A DNA stretch of 47,250 bases from Bacillus fungorum (GTDB taxonomy: Bacteria > Bacillota > Bacilli > Bacillales > Bacillaceae_G), in assembly GCF_002746455.1 (NCBI RefSeq), contig NZ_NWUW01000029.1:1-47250 (forward strand), in the 5' to 3' direction. The notes under the pieces were generated by a model, which was not told the DNA's origin, did no database searches, and worked only from the letters and a program-made list of their open reading frames with translations. Positions 31,623-40,460 of the stretch are shown one piece after another; positions within the stretch are counted from its first letter, which is position 1, and the number at the start of each line of letters is the position of its first letter. Made by a program: the position numbers and the translations under genes.

Positions 31623-31883
31623 ATGAGCGATTTTGATAAGTTGGTTGGAGAGCAATTGGAAACGATGGATGAATTGTTAAAGTTACAAGCTCATCTAGAG
31701 AAATATCAGCAAATTGAAATGAGCGAAAAGGATACGTGCGATAAAAAGGAATTACATTTTATTCGCCAAGAAATATATAGAACAGAATTAGCACTCAAGC
31801 TATTACATGAGAAATTTGAAGAGCAAACAAATAGTGTGATTCAATCTTTTGAAACTGAAAAAATGATTTCAAATTTAGGATAA
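31623..31883 (+). CDS. ygaB: YgaB-like protein
   Basis: This 86-residue coiled-coil-type protein begins MSDFDKLVGEQLETMDELLKLQ and continues with long charged helices. It corresponds to B. subtilis ygaB by position between sspE and ygaC and by its predicted helical character. AAAAGGGGGTAAGTA precedes the ATG. No catalytic motif or membrane segment is present; function is unknown. Confidence 0.8.
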   Translation: MSDFDKLVGEQLETMDELLKLQAHLEKYQQIEMSEKDTCDKKELHFIRQEIYRTELALKLLHEKFEEQTNSVIQSFETEKMISNLG

Positions 31884-31910
31884 AATATACCGTTGCCTTC
31901 AGGTGAAAGG

Positions 31911-31947
31911 TCCTTCTTTACATGGAAATAAGGAAGGGCTTTTTTTA
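31911..31947 (+). terminator. terminator of ygaB
   Basis: GTCCTTC and GGAAGGGC form an imperfect stem around a loop, followed by a T tract. Confidence 0.6.
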
Positions 31948-32116
31948 TTCTCATTTCCTCGTTTGGCTCCGTTTCCGAAGAAGATTAAGGATATGGTATT
32001 CAGTGTGAAACATAGAGTCTTATCGCTTTAGTTTTAAAATTTCGACAAAAAAGTTATAATAGAAAAAAAGTGAATGCAGTTCAAAGGGCATTTGCAGTTG
32101 AAGGAAGGGAGCATAT

Positions 32117-32647
32117 ATGGGATTTCCCAAAGAAGGAGAAAAGGTACAAATACATAGTTATAAACATAATGGCTCCATTCATAGAATGTGGGAAGAGACA
32201 ACAATTTTAAAAGGGACACAGAGTCTTGTGATCGGAGCGAATGATCGTACAGTAGTGACGGAATCAGATGGCCGAACATGGATTACTCGTGAACCAGCAA
32301 TTTGTTATTTTCATGCAAACTATTGGTTTAATGTGATTGGAATGTTAAGGGAAGAGGGCGTATATTATTATTGTAATTTAAGCTCACCTTTTGCATATGA
32401 TTCCGAAGCATTGAAGTACATTGATTATGATTTAGATATTAAAGTGTATCCAGATATGACATATACGCTTTTAGATGAAGATGAGTATGAAAAGCATAGT
32501 CAAATTATGCAGTATCCACCTGTTATTGATACCATTTTAAAACGAAATGTAGCACAATTAACACAATGGATTCATCAAAGAAAAGGACCATTCGCGCCAG
32601 ATTTTGTAGATATGTGGTATGAGAGATATTTAATGTACAGAAATTAA
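32117..32647 (+). CDS. ygaC: YgaC, DUF402 nucleoside tri/diphosphatase
   Basis: This 176-residue protein of the UPF0374/DUF402 family hydrolyses nucleoside tri- and diphosphates in characterised Staphylococcus relatives. The core [22 protein letters not shown]...[21 protein letters not shown] and the acidic [14 protein letters not shown]...LDEDEYE, which binds metal, fit the family; here these runs are only described in parts. AAGGAAGGGAG precedes the start. The order ygaB-ygaC-ygaD is that of B. subtilis. Confidence 0.9.
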
Positions 32648-32649
32648 AA

Positions 32650-32680
32650 CAAACCTGCAGGGGATTTCCCGGCAGGTTTG
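32650..32680 (+). terminator. hairpin between ygaC and ygaD
   Basis: CAAACCTGC (32650-32658) pairs with GCAGGTTTG (32672-32680). Only TCCTATT follows, so it may attenuate rather than fully stop transcription into ygaD, whose ribosome site is nine bases away. Confidence 0.55.
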
Positions 32681-32701
32681 TCCTATTAGAGGGGGGATTA
32701 T

Positions 32702-34462
32702 GTGCAAGGTATAAAAAGATATTTGCAATTTGTTAAACCATATCGATGGCTTATTGCTATTACGATTATGATTGGTCTAGTTAAATTCGGCATCCCGCTT
32801 ATTATGCCGTGGTTATTAAAATATATTATTGATGATGTAATTCAGGGCGGAGGGTCACTTCAAGATAAAACGTCCCAACTAGTAACAGCGATTGGGATTG
32901 CGTTTTTTATTTTTGCAGTATTAAGACCGCCAATTGAATATTATCGCCAATATTTCGCGCAGCGTATCGCGAATACAATATTATATGATTTGCGAAAGCA
33001 TATTTTTGGTCATTTGCAAAAGTTGAGCTTACGCTACTATTCGAATACAAAAACAGGGGAGATTATTTCACGTGTCATTCATGATGTAGAACAAACGAAG
33101 GACTTTGTTATTACTGGTTTGATGAATGTTTGGTTAGATACGGCAACAATTGCTATCGCTATTATTGTTATGTTTTCTATGAATATAAAATTGACATTTG
33201 TTGCGCTATTAATTTTACCGATTTATGTAGTGGCAGTGAAGTATTTTTTCGGGCGTCTTCGACGATTGACGAAAGAGCGTTCACAAGCGTTAGCAACGAT
33301 GCAAGGGTATTTACATGAACGTATTCAAGGGATGCAAGTGACACGTAGCTTTGCGTTAGAAGAGTATGAGGGGAAGCAGTTTGAAAAAAGAAATAATGAA
33401 TTTTTGACGAAAGCGTTAACGCATACGAGTTGGACGGCGAGAACCTTTTCGGCAGTAAATACGTTAACGGATTTAGGGCCGTTACTTGTAATCGGTTTTG
33501 CAGCATATGAAGTGATTCAGGGGCAGTTAACATTAGGGACTATGGTTGCCTTTGTTGGATATATGGATAGTTTGTATAGTCCACTTCGCCGCCTTGTTAA
33601 TTCCTCTACGACATTAACGCAGTCTTTCGCATCGATGGATCGAGTGTTTGAACTGTTAGATGAAAAATACGATATTGTCAATGTGCCAGGTGCGGTACAA
33701 ACGAAACAATTAAATGGCGAAGTGATATTTGATAATGTATCTTTTCGTTACAATTCGGATGAAAAAGAGGTATTACATAATCTTTCGGTAACTATGTTGC
33801 CAGGAGAGAAGGTAGCACTTGTAGGAGCGAGTGGGGGAGGAAAGTCATCTCTTGCTAGTTTGATTCCTCGTTTCTATGATGTTTCCTCAGGGGCAGTTTA
33901 TGTAGATGGGATAGATGTCAGAAAGTATGATATGAGAAATTTACGTAGTCATATTGGAATTGTACTGCAAGATAATTTGTTATTTAGCGATACAATCGGG
34001 GCAAATATTTTATACGGAAATCCGAAAGCTACAGAGGAAGAAGTGATTGCAGCTGCCAAAGCTGCGCAAATTCATGATTTTATTATAGAGTTACCTGATG
34101 GTTATGATACTGTCGTTGGAGAACGTGGTGTGAAGTTATCTGGTGGCCAAAGGCAACGTGTAGCGATTGCACGAGTGTTTCTAAAGAATCCATCGTTACT
34201 TATATTAGATGAGGCGACTTCCGCTTTAGATTTAGAAAATGAACGATATATTCAAGAGGCGCTTCAGACGTTAGCTGCTGATCGGACGACGATCATAATA
34301 GCACATCGATTGGCGACGATTACGCATGTGGATACGATTATTTACATTGAAGATGGTGAAATTAAAGAGACAGGTTCTCATGAAGAGTTAATGAAAAAGA
34401 GAGGATTTTATTATAATTTATATCAACTTCAACATATAACAGAAACAGCTCCTTTAGCGTAA
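32702..34462 (+). CDS. ygaD: ABC exporter half-transporter YgaD (MsbA/BmrA-like)
   Basis: This 586-residue protein fuses six membrane segments (about 1-310) with an ATPase domain. Walker A is GASGGGKSS, the signature LSGGQRQR and Walker B LLILDEATS, with the switch His in IIAHRLATI. Such half-transporters work as dimers and export lipids, peptides or drugs; the substrate is unknown. GTG 32702 follows AGAGGGGGG. It agrees with B. subtilis YgaD in length and position. Its stop codon lies in the loop of the terminator that follows. Confidence 0.93.
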   Translation: MQGIKRYLQFVKPYRWLIAITIMIGLVKFGIPLIMPWLLKYIIDDVIQGGGSLQDKTSQLVTAIGIAFFIFAVLRPPIEYYRQYFAQRIANTILYDLRKHIFGHLQKLSLRYYSNTKTGEIISRVIHDVEQTKDFVITGLMNVWLDTATIAIAIIVMFSMNIKLTFVALLILPIYVVAVKYFFGRLRRLTKERSQALATMQGYLHERIQGMQVTRSFALEEYEGKQFEKRNNEFLTKALTHTSWTARTFSAVNTLTDLGPLLVIGFAAYEVIQGQLTLGTMVAFVGYMDSLYSPLRRLVNSSTTLTQSFASMDRVFELLDEKYDIVNVPGAVQTKQLNGEVIFDNVSFRYNSDEKEVLHNLSVTMLPGEKVALVGASGGGKSSLASLIPRFYDVSSGAVYVDGIDVRKYDMRNLRSHIGIVLQDNLLFSDTIGANILYGNPKATEEEVIAAAKAAQIHDFIIELPDGYDTVVGERGVKLSGGQRQRVAIARVFLKNPSLLILDEATSALDLENERYIQEALQTLAADRTTIIIAHRLATITHVDTIIYIEDGEIKETGSHEELMKKRGFYYNLYQLQHITETAPLA

Positions 34463-34478
34463 AAGGAGCTGTTTTTTT
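34444..34478. terminator. terminator of ygaD
   Basis: AACAGCTCCTTT pairs with AAAGGAGCTGTT around the ygaD stop codon, followed by a T tract. It is shared with the end of the convergent ygaE gene. Confidence 0.88.
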
Positions 34479-35565
34479 ATTCGTCTTCTTTTTTATCATC
34501 GATTTTGAGTTCTGCTTCTGGTTTATGGTATGTGTAGAAGCTATCCACAAGTAAATCTAAATGCTCTACTTCTTCACTATAGTTAATAATGGCAGAAATA
34601 AGAGGGAAGAGGTGTAGCCATGTTTTATACGCTTCCTCATCGTCTTTGTTTTGATATTCCATAAAGATATCAATTAATTCTTGTTTACCTGTTTCAACTT
34701 CATCAAGCATTTCAACGGACTGTTGTTTTTTTGCTTTACCAATAAATTTTAATAAAACTTGTTCATGATAATGCGTTAATGAATCAAGTTCGTTTTGGAT
34801 AGATTCCTGAAATTCTTCTGGCATATAGCGCAGTTCATTTTCAGTACGATGTAATGATTTTAACGTACTTAAAGCACGGCTTGTCGTCGCTAACATTTGT
34901 CTGAATAAAACGAGCTTACGAATTTTTGCGAACTTTACTTTTTTCGTGTAGCTTCTTTCTTCTTTATACAGCAAATAGTAGTGGTTTAGTTTGATCATTT
35001 TTTCTTTCATACGATCAATATCAGTTTTTAACGTTGTAAAATCAGAAGCTTGCCTGCTATTCATTCGAATCCATTTTACAATTTCTTCTGTGTTATCAAC
35101 GATACGATGATAAAGTTTTGTTTCGTATTTTGGCGGCATAAACACTAAATTTACAAGTGAAGCCGCAATAATTCCAACCATAATCGTCGCAAATCGAAGT
35201 AAGGCAAAACTAAAGAAATCTTCACCTTGATACTCCATAATAGCGATAACTGTTACTAAAGCAATTGATATTGTGTTTTCTAATCGTAATTGCAATGTAA
35301 GAGCAATTACTAATATACATGTTAATCCAATAATAAAAGGATTATGTCCAAAAGCAGTAGCGAATGCGATAGCGAATACCGCACCAATGACGTTTGCTTG
35401 AATTTGTTCAAGTGCAGTTAAATACGAGCGGTATACAGACGGTTGAACAGCGAAGATAGCTGAGATTCCCGCAAATACCGGACTCGGTAAGTGAAGTAAA
35501 ATACAAGCAAATAAAGCTAATGTGATGGCAATACCCGTTTTTAAAATGCGAGCACCAAGTTTCAT
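34477..35565 (-). CDS. ygaE: UPF0421 / aromatic acid exporter-like protein YgaE
   Basis: This 362-residue protein has six membrane segments in its first half (about residues 5-145), including the conserved FAGISAIFAVQPSVYRSY, and a long helical cytoplasmic half. It belongs to the ArAE_1 (DUF939) family related to FUSC-type efflux proteins. I placed the start at ATG 35565 (MKLGARILKTG) by similarity to family starts; an earlier in-frame ATG at 35622 is less likely. An 11-bp inverted repeat lies just upstream. The position next to ygaD matches B. subtilis. Confidence 0.85.
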   Translation of the reverse strand: MKLGARILKTGIAITLALFACILLHLPSPVFAGISAIFAVQPSVYRSYLTALEQIQANVIGAVFAIAFATAFGHNPFIIGLTCILVIALTLQLRLENTISIALVTVIAIMEYQGEDFFSFALLRFATIMVGIIAASLVNLVFMPPKYETKLYHRIVDNTEEIVKWIRMNSRQASDFTTLKTDIDRMKEKMIKLNHYYLLYKEERSYTKKVKFAKIRKLVLFRQMLATTSRALSTLKSLHRTENELRYMPEEFQESIQNELDSLTHYHEQVLLKFIGKAKKQQSVEMLDEVETGKQELIDIFMEYQNKDDEEAYKTWLHLFPLISAIINYSEEVEHLDLLVDSFYTYHKPEAELKIDDKKEDE

Positions 35566-35593
35566 ACCCTTAATAAGATCCTTTCTCTTGTCA

Positions 35594-35628
35594 TAATGAA
35601 TGTACAACATGATACTATACATTCATTA
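35594..35628. promoter_or_regulatory. 11-bp inverted repeat upstream of ygaE
   Basis: TAATGAATGTA (35594-35604) and TACATTCATTA (35618-35628) are perfect inverted copies 13 bases apart. They lie 29-63 bases before the ygaE start. The form resembles a TetR-type operator; the regulator is not in this window as far as I can see. Confidence 0.5.
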
Positions 35629-35723
35629 CAATATGTTAGCAAGTGATATTTTAGTGACGTTAATAAGAAATTAAGATTCATTTTATACTTTTTCCTAATT
35701 CTTTTTAAACATCAATTTTTAGT

Positions 35724-35752
35724 AAAAAAACCTGCTGAATTTCAGCAGGTTT
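35724..35752 (-). terminator. terminator of glutamate synthase gene
   Basis: AACCTGCTGAA and TTCAGCAGGTT form a near-continuous stem; on the minus strand a run of T follows (complement of the A tract at 35724-35730). Confidence 0.85.
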
Positions 35753-35825
35753 CAAATTGTTACTATAGATTACTATGAGAAGTGTACTTCGTCAATTTTT
35801 TTCTTGAAGATGAAAATTAGGCATA

Positions 35826-38800
35826 TCACTCTGTTGAGATAGATGGATCAGCCTGCTCTTTTTTCGGGATGATTTCAAAAAACTGTTGCTGCATATCATC
35901 GAGTAACGGTGTTAACAAAGCAACTTCCTCGTATTGCTCATGTTCATTTAATACACGGATATAATCTAGTAATAACTCGGTCACATCTTGCACACCATTT
36001 TTACTAATTGGTTGTAATGTAACATTTGCTCCTTTTGCGATTCTTCTTTTTAAGGCCTGTTCTGTTAAACCTAAGCTTGAATCATGGCGTAAATAAACAA
36101 CCCCGCCAGTCATACCAGCGCAAATCCACGGACCAGGATCCCCTAAAACAAGAGCGCGCCCATTTGTCATATATTCAAAAGCGAAACCTTTAATATTAGA
36201 GTATGCTCCTATATTCCCTTGCTCTTTTTCACGGAGTGGCTTTGTCATGCGTCCGCCAATTATCATGTCTGCTCCAGAGAGGCGAATGCCAGCGCGAGCA
36301 TCAGCGTTACCTTGAACGTATAGCGCCCCTTTTTGTGCACCGTATCCAAAACCTTTTCCGACAGAACCGTTATAATATAGACCGTCTTTTCCTTTTGCTT
36401 TCGTTATATAAATACCACCACCAAAGGAGGTTTTACCAATACCATCTTGTGCGCCGCCGTTTACGTGTATAAATAAGTTCTCACTATTGTAAGCACCTAA
36501 TCCATTTCCAGGAATCGAGCCATTCGTATACTTTAATGTAAGTGGTTCAAGCTTCGTGTCTTCATATAATTTACTACGAACGCGATAACAAGATTCTAGA
36601 CCACCCATAACGCGTTGCTCTACGCCAACGCCTACTAATTCTTTTGAATGAGGAGAATGAATTGTTTCAAATTGTTTTTCTAGTACGTGTTCTGTTTTTG
36701 TACTAGATGGATGTTCTATCGTTTGTAGTAAATTACATAAGTTTAATAAATTTTTGCCTCGAACTTGTTCTAATAAATCGGAACGCCCGACAATTTCTTG
36801 TAAATTTGTATAGCCGAGATTTCCTGTTAATCGTTTTAGTTCTTCGCCAAAAGTAGTGAATAAATGTAATAATCCAGCCACGGCGCTTTCTAATTCACGC
36901 GGGACGAAGCGGCGTAATCCGTGTTCTTTCGCTTGAGCTTCAGATTCAATCTGTGTTGCGATTCCAACGTGGCAAGTATCTAGATGACATCCGCGGCAAG
37001 TTGTACAGCCAATTGCAATCATGGATAATGTACCAAATCCAATGCGGTTTGCTCCAAGGAGCATAATTTTCAAGGCGTCATTCACACTTCGAATACCACC
37101 ATCAGCCCAAATTTCTACTTTATGTCTCATATTTGCTTCTAATAAAGCATTGTGAGCGGCTTTCACACCAATTTCTACAGGAAGCCCTACATGTTGCAAT
37201 GCGTGAATACGTGCAGCCCCTGTACCACCATCAAATCCGCTAATGTTAATAAAATCAGCACCAGCTTTTGCGATACCAACAGCAATTGTTCCAATGTTAG
37301 GGACGACAGGGACTTTTACAGCTACTTTCGCAAGTTGATTAGCCGTTTTAATTTCTGTAATCATTTGAGCTAAATCTTCAATGGAATAAATATCATGGTT
37401 GTTAGAAGGTGAAATTAAATCTGATCCAATTGTCGCATTACGTGCTTCAGCGATTTTGGCTGTTACTTTTGAACCTGGCAAATGTCCACCTTCACCAGGC
37501 TTTGCGCCTTGCCCAATTTTTATTTCAATTAAGTTTGATGAATTGAGTAGTTCGGCGTTTACGCCAAATCGTCCGGACGCAATTTGTTGTCCACGTGTAT
37601 GTGGATATTTTCCAATCATATCTTTAATTTCGCCGCCTTCACCGTTCAAACTAATCATATTTAGCTGATCGGCTGCTTCTGCATATGCACGAAAGGCAAT
37701 TTCATTTTGAGAACCGAATGACATGGAACTAATAATAAATGGTAAATCATGATTTTGAATACTGATGGACACTTCTTCAGCCGGAATGACATGTTTTGTT
37801 TCTTTCGTTTGAACAAGATGTCTAATTGCGATTGGGTTATTTTCTTCTAATTCACTTAATTTTTCACGGTAATCATCATAAGAGTTTCCTTTTGCAACAT
37901 CGCCAATTGCTTTCCAAATTCGCGGGAATATATGAAAAGATTTTCGCATTCTAACTTTAGGATTGTTATAATCGTTCGCTCGCATTTGTGCATCTTCAGC
38001 AAGTGATTCAAGAGAAAAAGCTAAATCATTTGAACCTAAGAAATTCGTGATTTGCAATATATTTGTGATTTCTTCATGTAACCCGATAGAAGAATAGAGG
38101 CGACCGTAACCACGCAATTCATGAATTCCAATTGTTGAAATGACTTTTTCCAGTCCTTTATTAAGAGCATTGTATAAATTCGTAATTGGTGTTTTTGTCC
38201 CATCATTTACGGTTGCAAATAATAAATATGGATTAATACTATCTGCTCCTAATCCATACAGTGTGACGATATCATGTAAGGAGCGAAGGGCACCCGAACG
38301 TATAACGAGCGAACAGTTTCGGCGTAATTTATTTTCGCTTAATACTTGATGTACTTTCGCAGTAACTAAATGGGGATCAATCCATAACCGTTCATTTAGA
38401 TGAGCGTTGGCATCGTCTATTAATAGTAGGGAAGCCCCATTGTTCACAGCTGTTATTGCTTCAGAACTAATTCGACTTAAGGCGCATTGTAAAGTTTCTG
38501 CCTGACTGAATGTAGCAGAGATTGTAGCGATAGAGCTATGAGTATTGAATAGTTGTATAAGTTGCTCGTACGTAACTGTGTGTAATTCTTCTGCAATAGA
38601 TTGTGCTACACTTCCTTCTAAAATAATCGGGGAAAGCATCTCAACTACAAATGGTTGTTTAGCACCGCTTAATAAACTTGGTCGCTCTCCAAGTATCGTT
38701 CGTGTAGAGAAGTGTTCGACCTCTCGATCGCGATCAATTGCTGGATTTGTAACAACAGCTACACTTTCCTTAATGAAATCAGCGATATTTCGTCTATCAG

Positions 38801-40262
38801 TATCGAGTGCAGCGAGTGGTGAGTCATGCCCGAGTGAGCGAATTGGCTCAACGCCTTTTGTTGCCATCTGTTCAAGAAGCTGAATATGTTCACGATCCCA
38901 TCCGAAAGCAACGTATTGTTTCGTTTCAACTTGCATAGAATCACATAATCCTTGGATTTCTTTCGTTTCAGGGGTAGATAAGTTTAAATGATAATCTTTA
39001 GTATCCACTCGTTTTTTAAAACGGTCATATACTTGAGCTTGGTATTTGTCATATTCATAAAGAACAAGCTCATCTTGTTCATTCCACTTTAGTCCGACTT
39101 TTTCCCCTGGAGCGAGTGGTTTTGGTTCTGCTACATATTCAGTTGGTGATACAACTCCAGGTTCAGAAGAGAAAATATAAGAGCTTTCTGTCTCTACTTT
39201 CCATACTGGTCGTAGCCCAAGGGAATCCACGCTGAAAACAGCTTCATCTTTATAACGTGAAATAATGCCAGCTGGACCTTGTGCAAAATGGCCCCATGCT
39301 TCACGTATATACGTATATAAATCTTGTAAATGTGGTTCATAAAGTTTAATTTCATTAATAATTGGCGGGAATAGTATATCCATTGCTTCAAATAAACTGT
39401 AGTTGTATTGAACAAGTAGAGTTTCTAAGGTGCGGTTTAAATCTTGGGAGTCACTGCCCCCAGCAGTAAGTGGAACGTGAATCATTTCAGCTTGATCGCG
39501 TAATTTTGCAATTGTGTTAATTTCACCATTATGTCCGAGGATACTAAATGGTTGTACACGAAAGAAGTTAGATAATGTATTAGTAGAATAGCGATTGTGT
39601 CCTAGTGTCATAGTTGAAGCAATAAGTGGGTGTTGTAAATCATTGTAATAGGCAACAAGTGTATCCCCAGCACCTAGAACTTTATATACAACGTGATCAC
39701 GACTTAAGGAAGCAACATGAATCGCTTCATTTTCTTCTATTTTTATCGTTACTGTAAATAATGTTTGCTCAATATTTGCAACTTCATTTTCTGCGATAAG
39801 AGCAACTTGCCAAAATAAAGGTTCTTCTTGTTTACCAAGTGGACCGAGTGCATCGGAGTTTATTACATCATCACTTTCGAAAAGAATTGCAAAGTTTTCG
39901 TTGTTTAATTGTGTACGAATATGATTTTTTAAATTAACTATATTTTCGTTTTTATTTAGAAAAAAATGTCCAACGATAAAGTGGGGATGATCCACGATCG
40001 TTGGATTATATCCGCTACTTTTTAATTTTTCATTCCAAAGTGCTTTTGGTATATCAATGTGAATGCCGATTCCATCACCTTCGCCATTAATGAAACCAGC
40101 TCTATGATTCATTTTGACAAGTGATTGTATGCAAAGGTCAATATTTTCTTTTGTAGGAATTTTTCGTTTCTCCATAACGGAAACGATTCCACACGCATCA
40201 TGTTCTGCATTTTTGTAATCTCGAAATAAAGACGGTGTCCATGTATTTGTTTTATTGAGCAT
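35826..40262 (-). CDS. gltB: glutamate synthase, large subunit (orphan)
   Basis: This 1478-residue enzyme transfers the amide of glutamine to 2-oxoglutarate. Domains in order: class II glutamine amidotransferase (nucleophile Cys24 in HDACG, so a longer leader than usual must be processed or ignored); a central domain; the FMN-binding synthase domain with the [3Fe-4S] cysteines in CTTCRGCHLDTC; and the C-terminal GXGXG beta helix. The ATG follows AGAGGGGGGATTG. No small subunit gene (gltD) lies nearby, so it may use ferredoxin or a distant small subunit as electron donor. It is inserted between ygaE and gsaB, where B. subtilis has no such gene. Confidence 0.92.
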   Translation of the reverse strand: MLNKTNTWTPSLFRDYKNAEHDACGIVSVMEKRKIPTKENIDLCIQSLVKMNHRAGFINGEGDGIGIHIDIPKALWNEKLKSSGYNPTIVDHPHFIVGHFFLNKNENIVNLKNHIRTQLNNENFAILFESDDVINSDALGPLGKQEEPLFWQVALIAENEVANIEQTLFTVTIKIEENEAIHVASLSRDHVVYKVLGAGDTLVAYYNDLQHPLIASTMTLGHNRYSTNTLSNFFRVQPFSILGHNGEINTIAKLRDQAEMIHVPLTAGGSDSQDLNRTLETLLVQYNYSLFEAMDILFPPIINEIKLYEPHLQDLYTYIREAWGHFAQGPAGIISRYKDEAVFSVDSLGLRPVWKVETESSYIFSSEPGVVSPTEYVAEPKPLAPGEKVGLKWNEQDELVLYEYDKYQAQVYDRFKKRVDTKDYHLNLSTPETKEIQGLCDSMQVETKQYVAFGWDREHIQLLEQMATKGVEPIRSLGHDSPLAALDTDRRNIADFIKESVAVVTNPAIDRDREVEHFSTRTILGERPSLLSGAKQPFVVEMLSPIILEGSVAQSIAEELHTVTYEQLIQLFNTHSSIATISATFSQAETLQCALSRISSEAITAVNNGASLLLIDDANAHLNERLWIDPHLVTAKVHQVLSENKLRRNCSLVIRSGALRSLHDIVTLYGLGADSINPYLLFATVNDGTKTPITNLYNALNKGLEKVISTIGIHELRGYGRLYSSIGLHEEITNILQITNFLGSNDLAFSLESLAEDAQMRANDYNNPKVRMRKSFHIFPRIWKAIGDVAKGNSYDDYREKLSELEENNPIAIRHLVQTKETKHVIPAEEVSISIQNHDLPFIISSMSFGSQNEIAFRAYAEAADQLNMISLNGEGGEIKDMIGKYPHTRGQQIASGRFGVNAELLNSSNLIEIKIGQGAKPGEGGHLPGSKVTAKIAEARNATIGSDLISPSNNHDIYSIEDLAQMITEIKTANQLAKVAVKVPVVPNIGTIAVGIAKAGADFINISGFDGGTGAARIHALQHVGLPVEIGVKAAHNALLEANMRHKVEIWADGGIRSVNDALKIMLLGANRIGFGTLSMIAIGCTTCRGCHLDTCHVGIATQIESEAQAKEHGLRRFVPRELESAVAGLLHLFTTFGEELKRLTGNLGYTNLQEIVGRSDLLEQVRGKNLLNLCNLLQTIEHPSSTKTEHVLEKQFETIHSPHSKELVGVGVEQRVMGGLESCYRVRSKLYEDTKLEPLTLKYTNGSIPGNGLGAYNSENLFIHVNGGAQDGIGKTSFGGGIYITKAKGKDGLYYNGSVGKGFGYGAQKGALYVQGNADARAGIRLSGADMIIGGRMTKPLREKEQGNIGAYSNIKGFAFEYMTNGRALVLGDPGPWICAGMTGGVVYLRHDSSLGLTEQALKRRIAKGANVTLQPISKNGVQDVTELLLDYIRVLNEHEQYEEVALLTPLLDDMQQQFFEIIPKKEQADPSISTE

Positions 40263-40297
40263 CCGTCAATCCCCCCTCTTATGAAAGTTTGAATAAT

Positions 40298-40342
40298 CTT
40301 ACTATTTAAGGCGTGAGCAGCCTTGTATACAAAGATAGTAAG
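40298..40342 (-). promoter_or_regulatory. stem-loop in the gltB leader
   Basis: CTTACTAT (40298-40305) pairs with ATAGTAAG (40335-40342), and inside it AAGGC (40308-40312) pairs with GCCTT (40320-40324). It lies 36-80 bases upstream of the start. It may be an operator for an activator such as GltC, or an RNA structure in the leader. Confidence 0.4.
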
Positions 40343-40411
40343 GATATAAAAGAAAATTAAACAGATAATTATGAATAATTATACTATTGATAAGGAATTT
40401 ATGAAATAGAA

Positions 40412-40450
40412 AAAAGGAAAAAAGAAAGGTGTGCTTTCTTTTTTCCTTTT
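40412..40450 (-). terminator. terminator of gsaB
   Basis: AAAAGGAAAAAAGAAAG and CTTTCTTTTTTCCTTTT form a 17-bp perfect stem with a short loop, just after the gsaB stop on the minus strand. Confidence 0.82.
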
Positions 40451-40460
40451 AATGACGGGA

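Noticed and set aside
38545..38883. Long open frames on the plus strand inside the glutamate synthase gene
   Set aside because: They are out-of-frame readings of a clearly coding minus-strand gene and have no ribosome sites.
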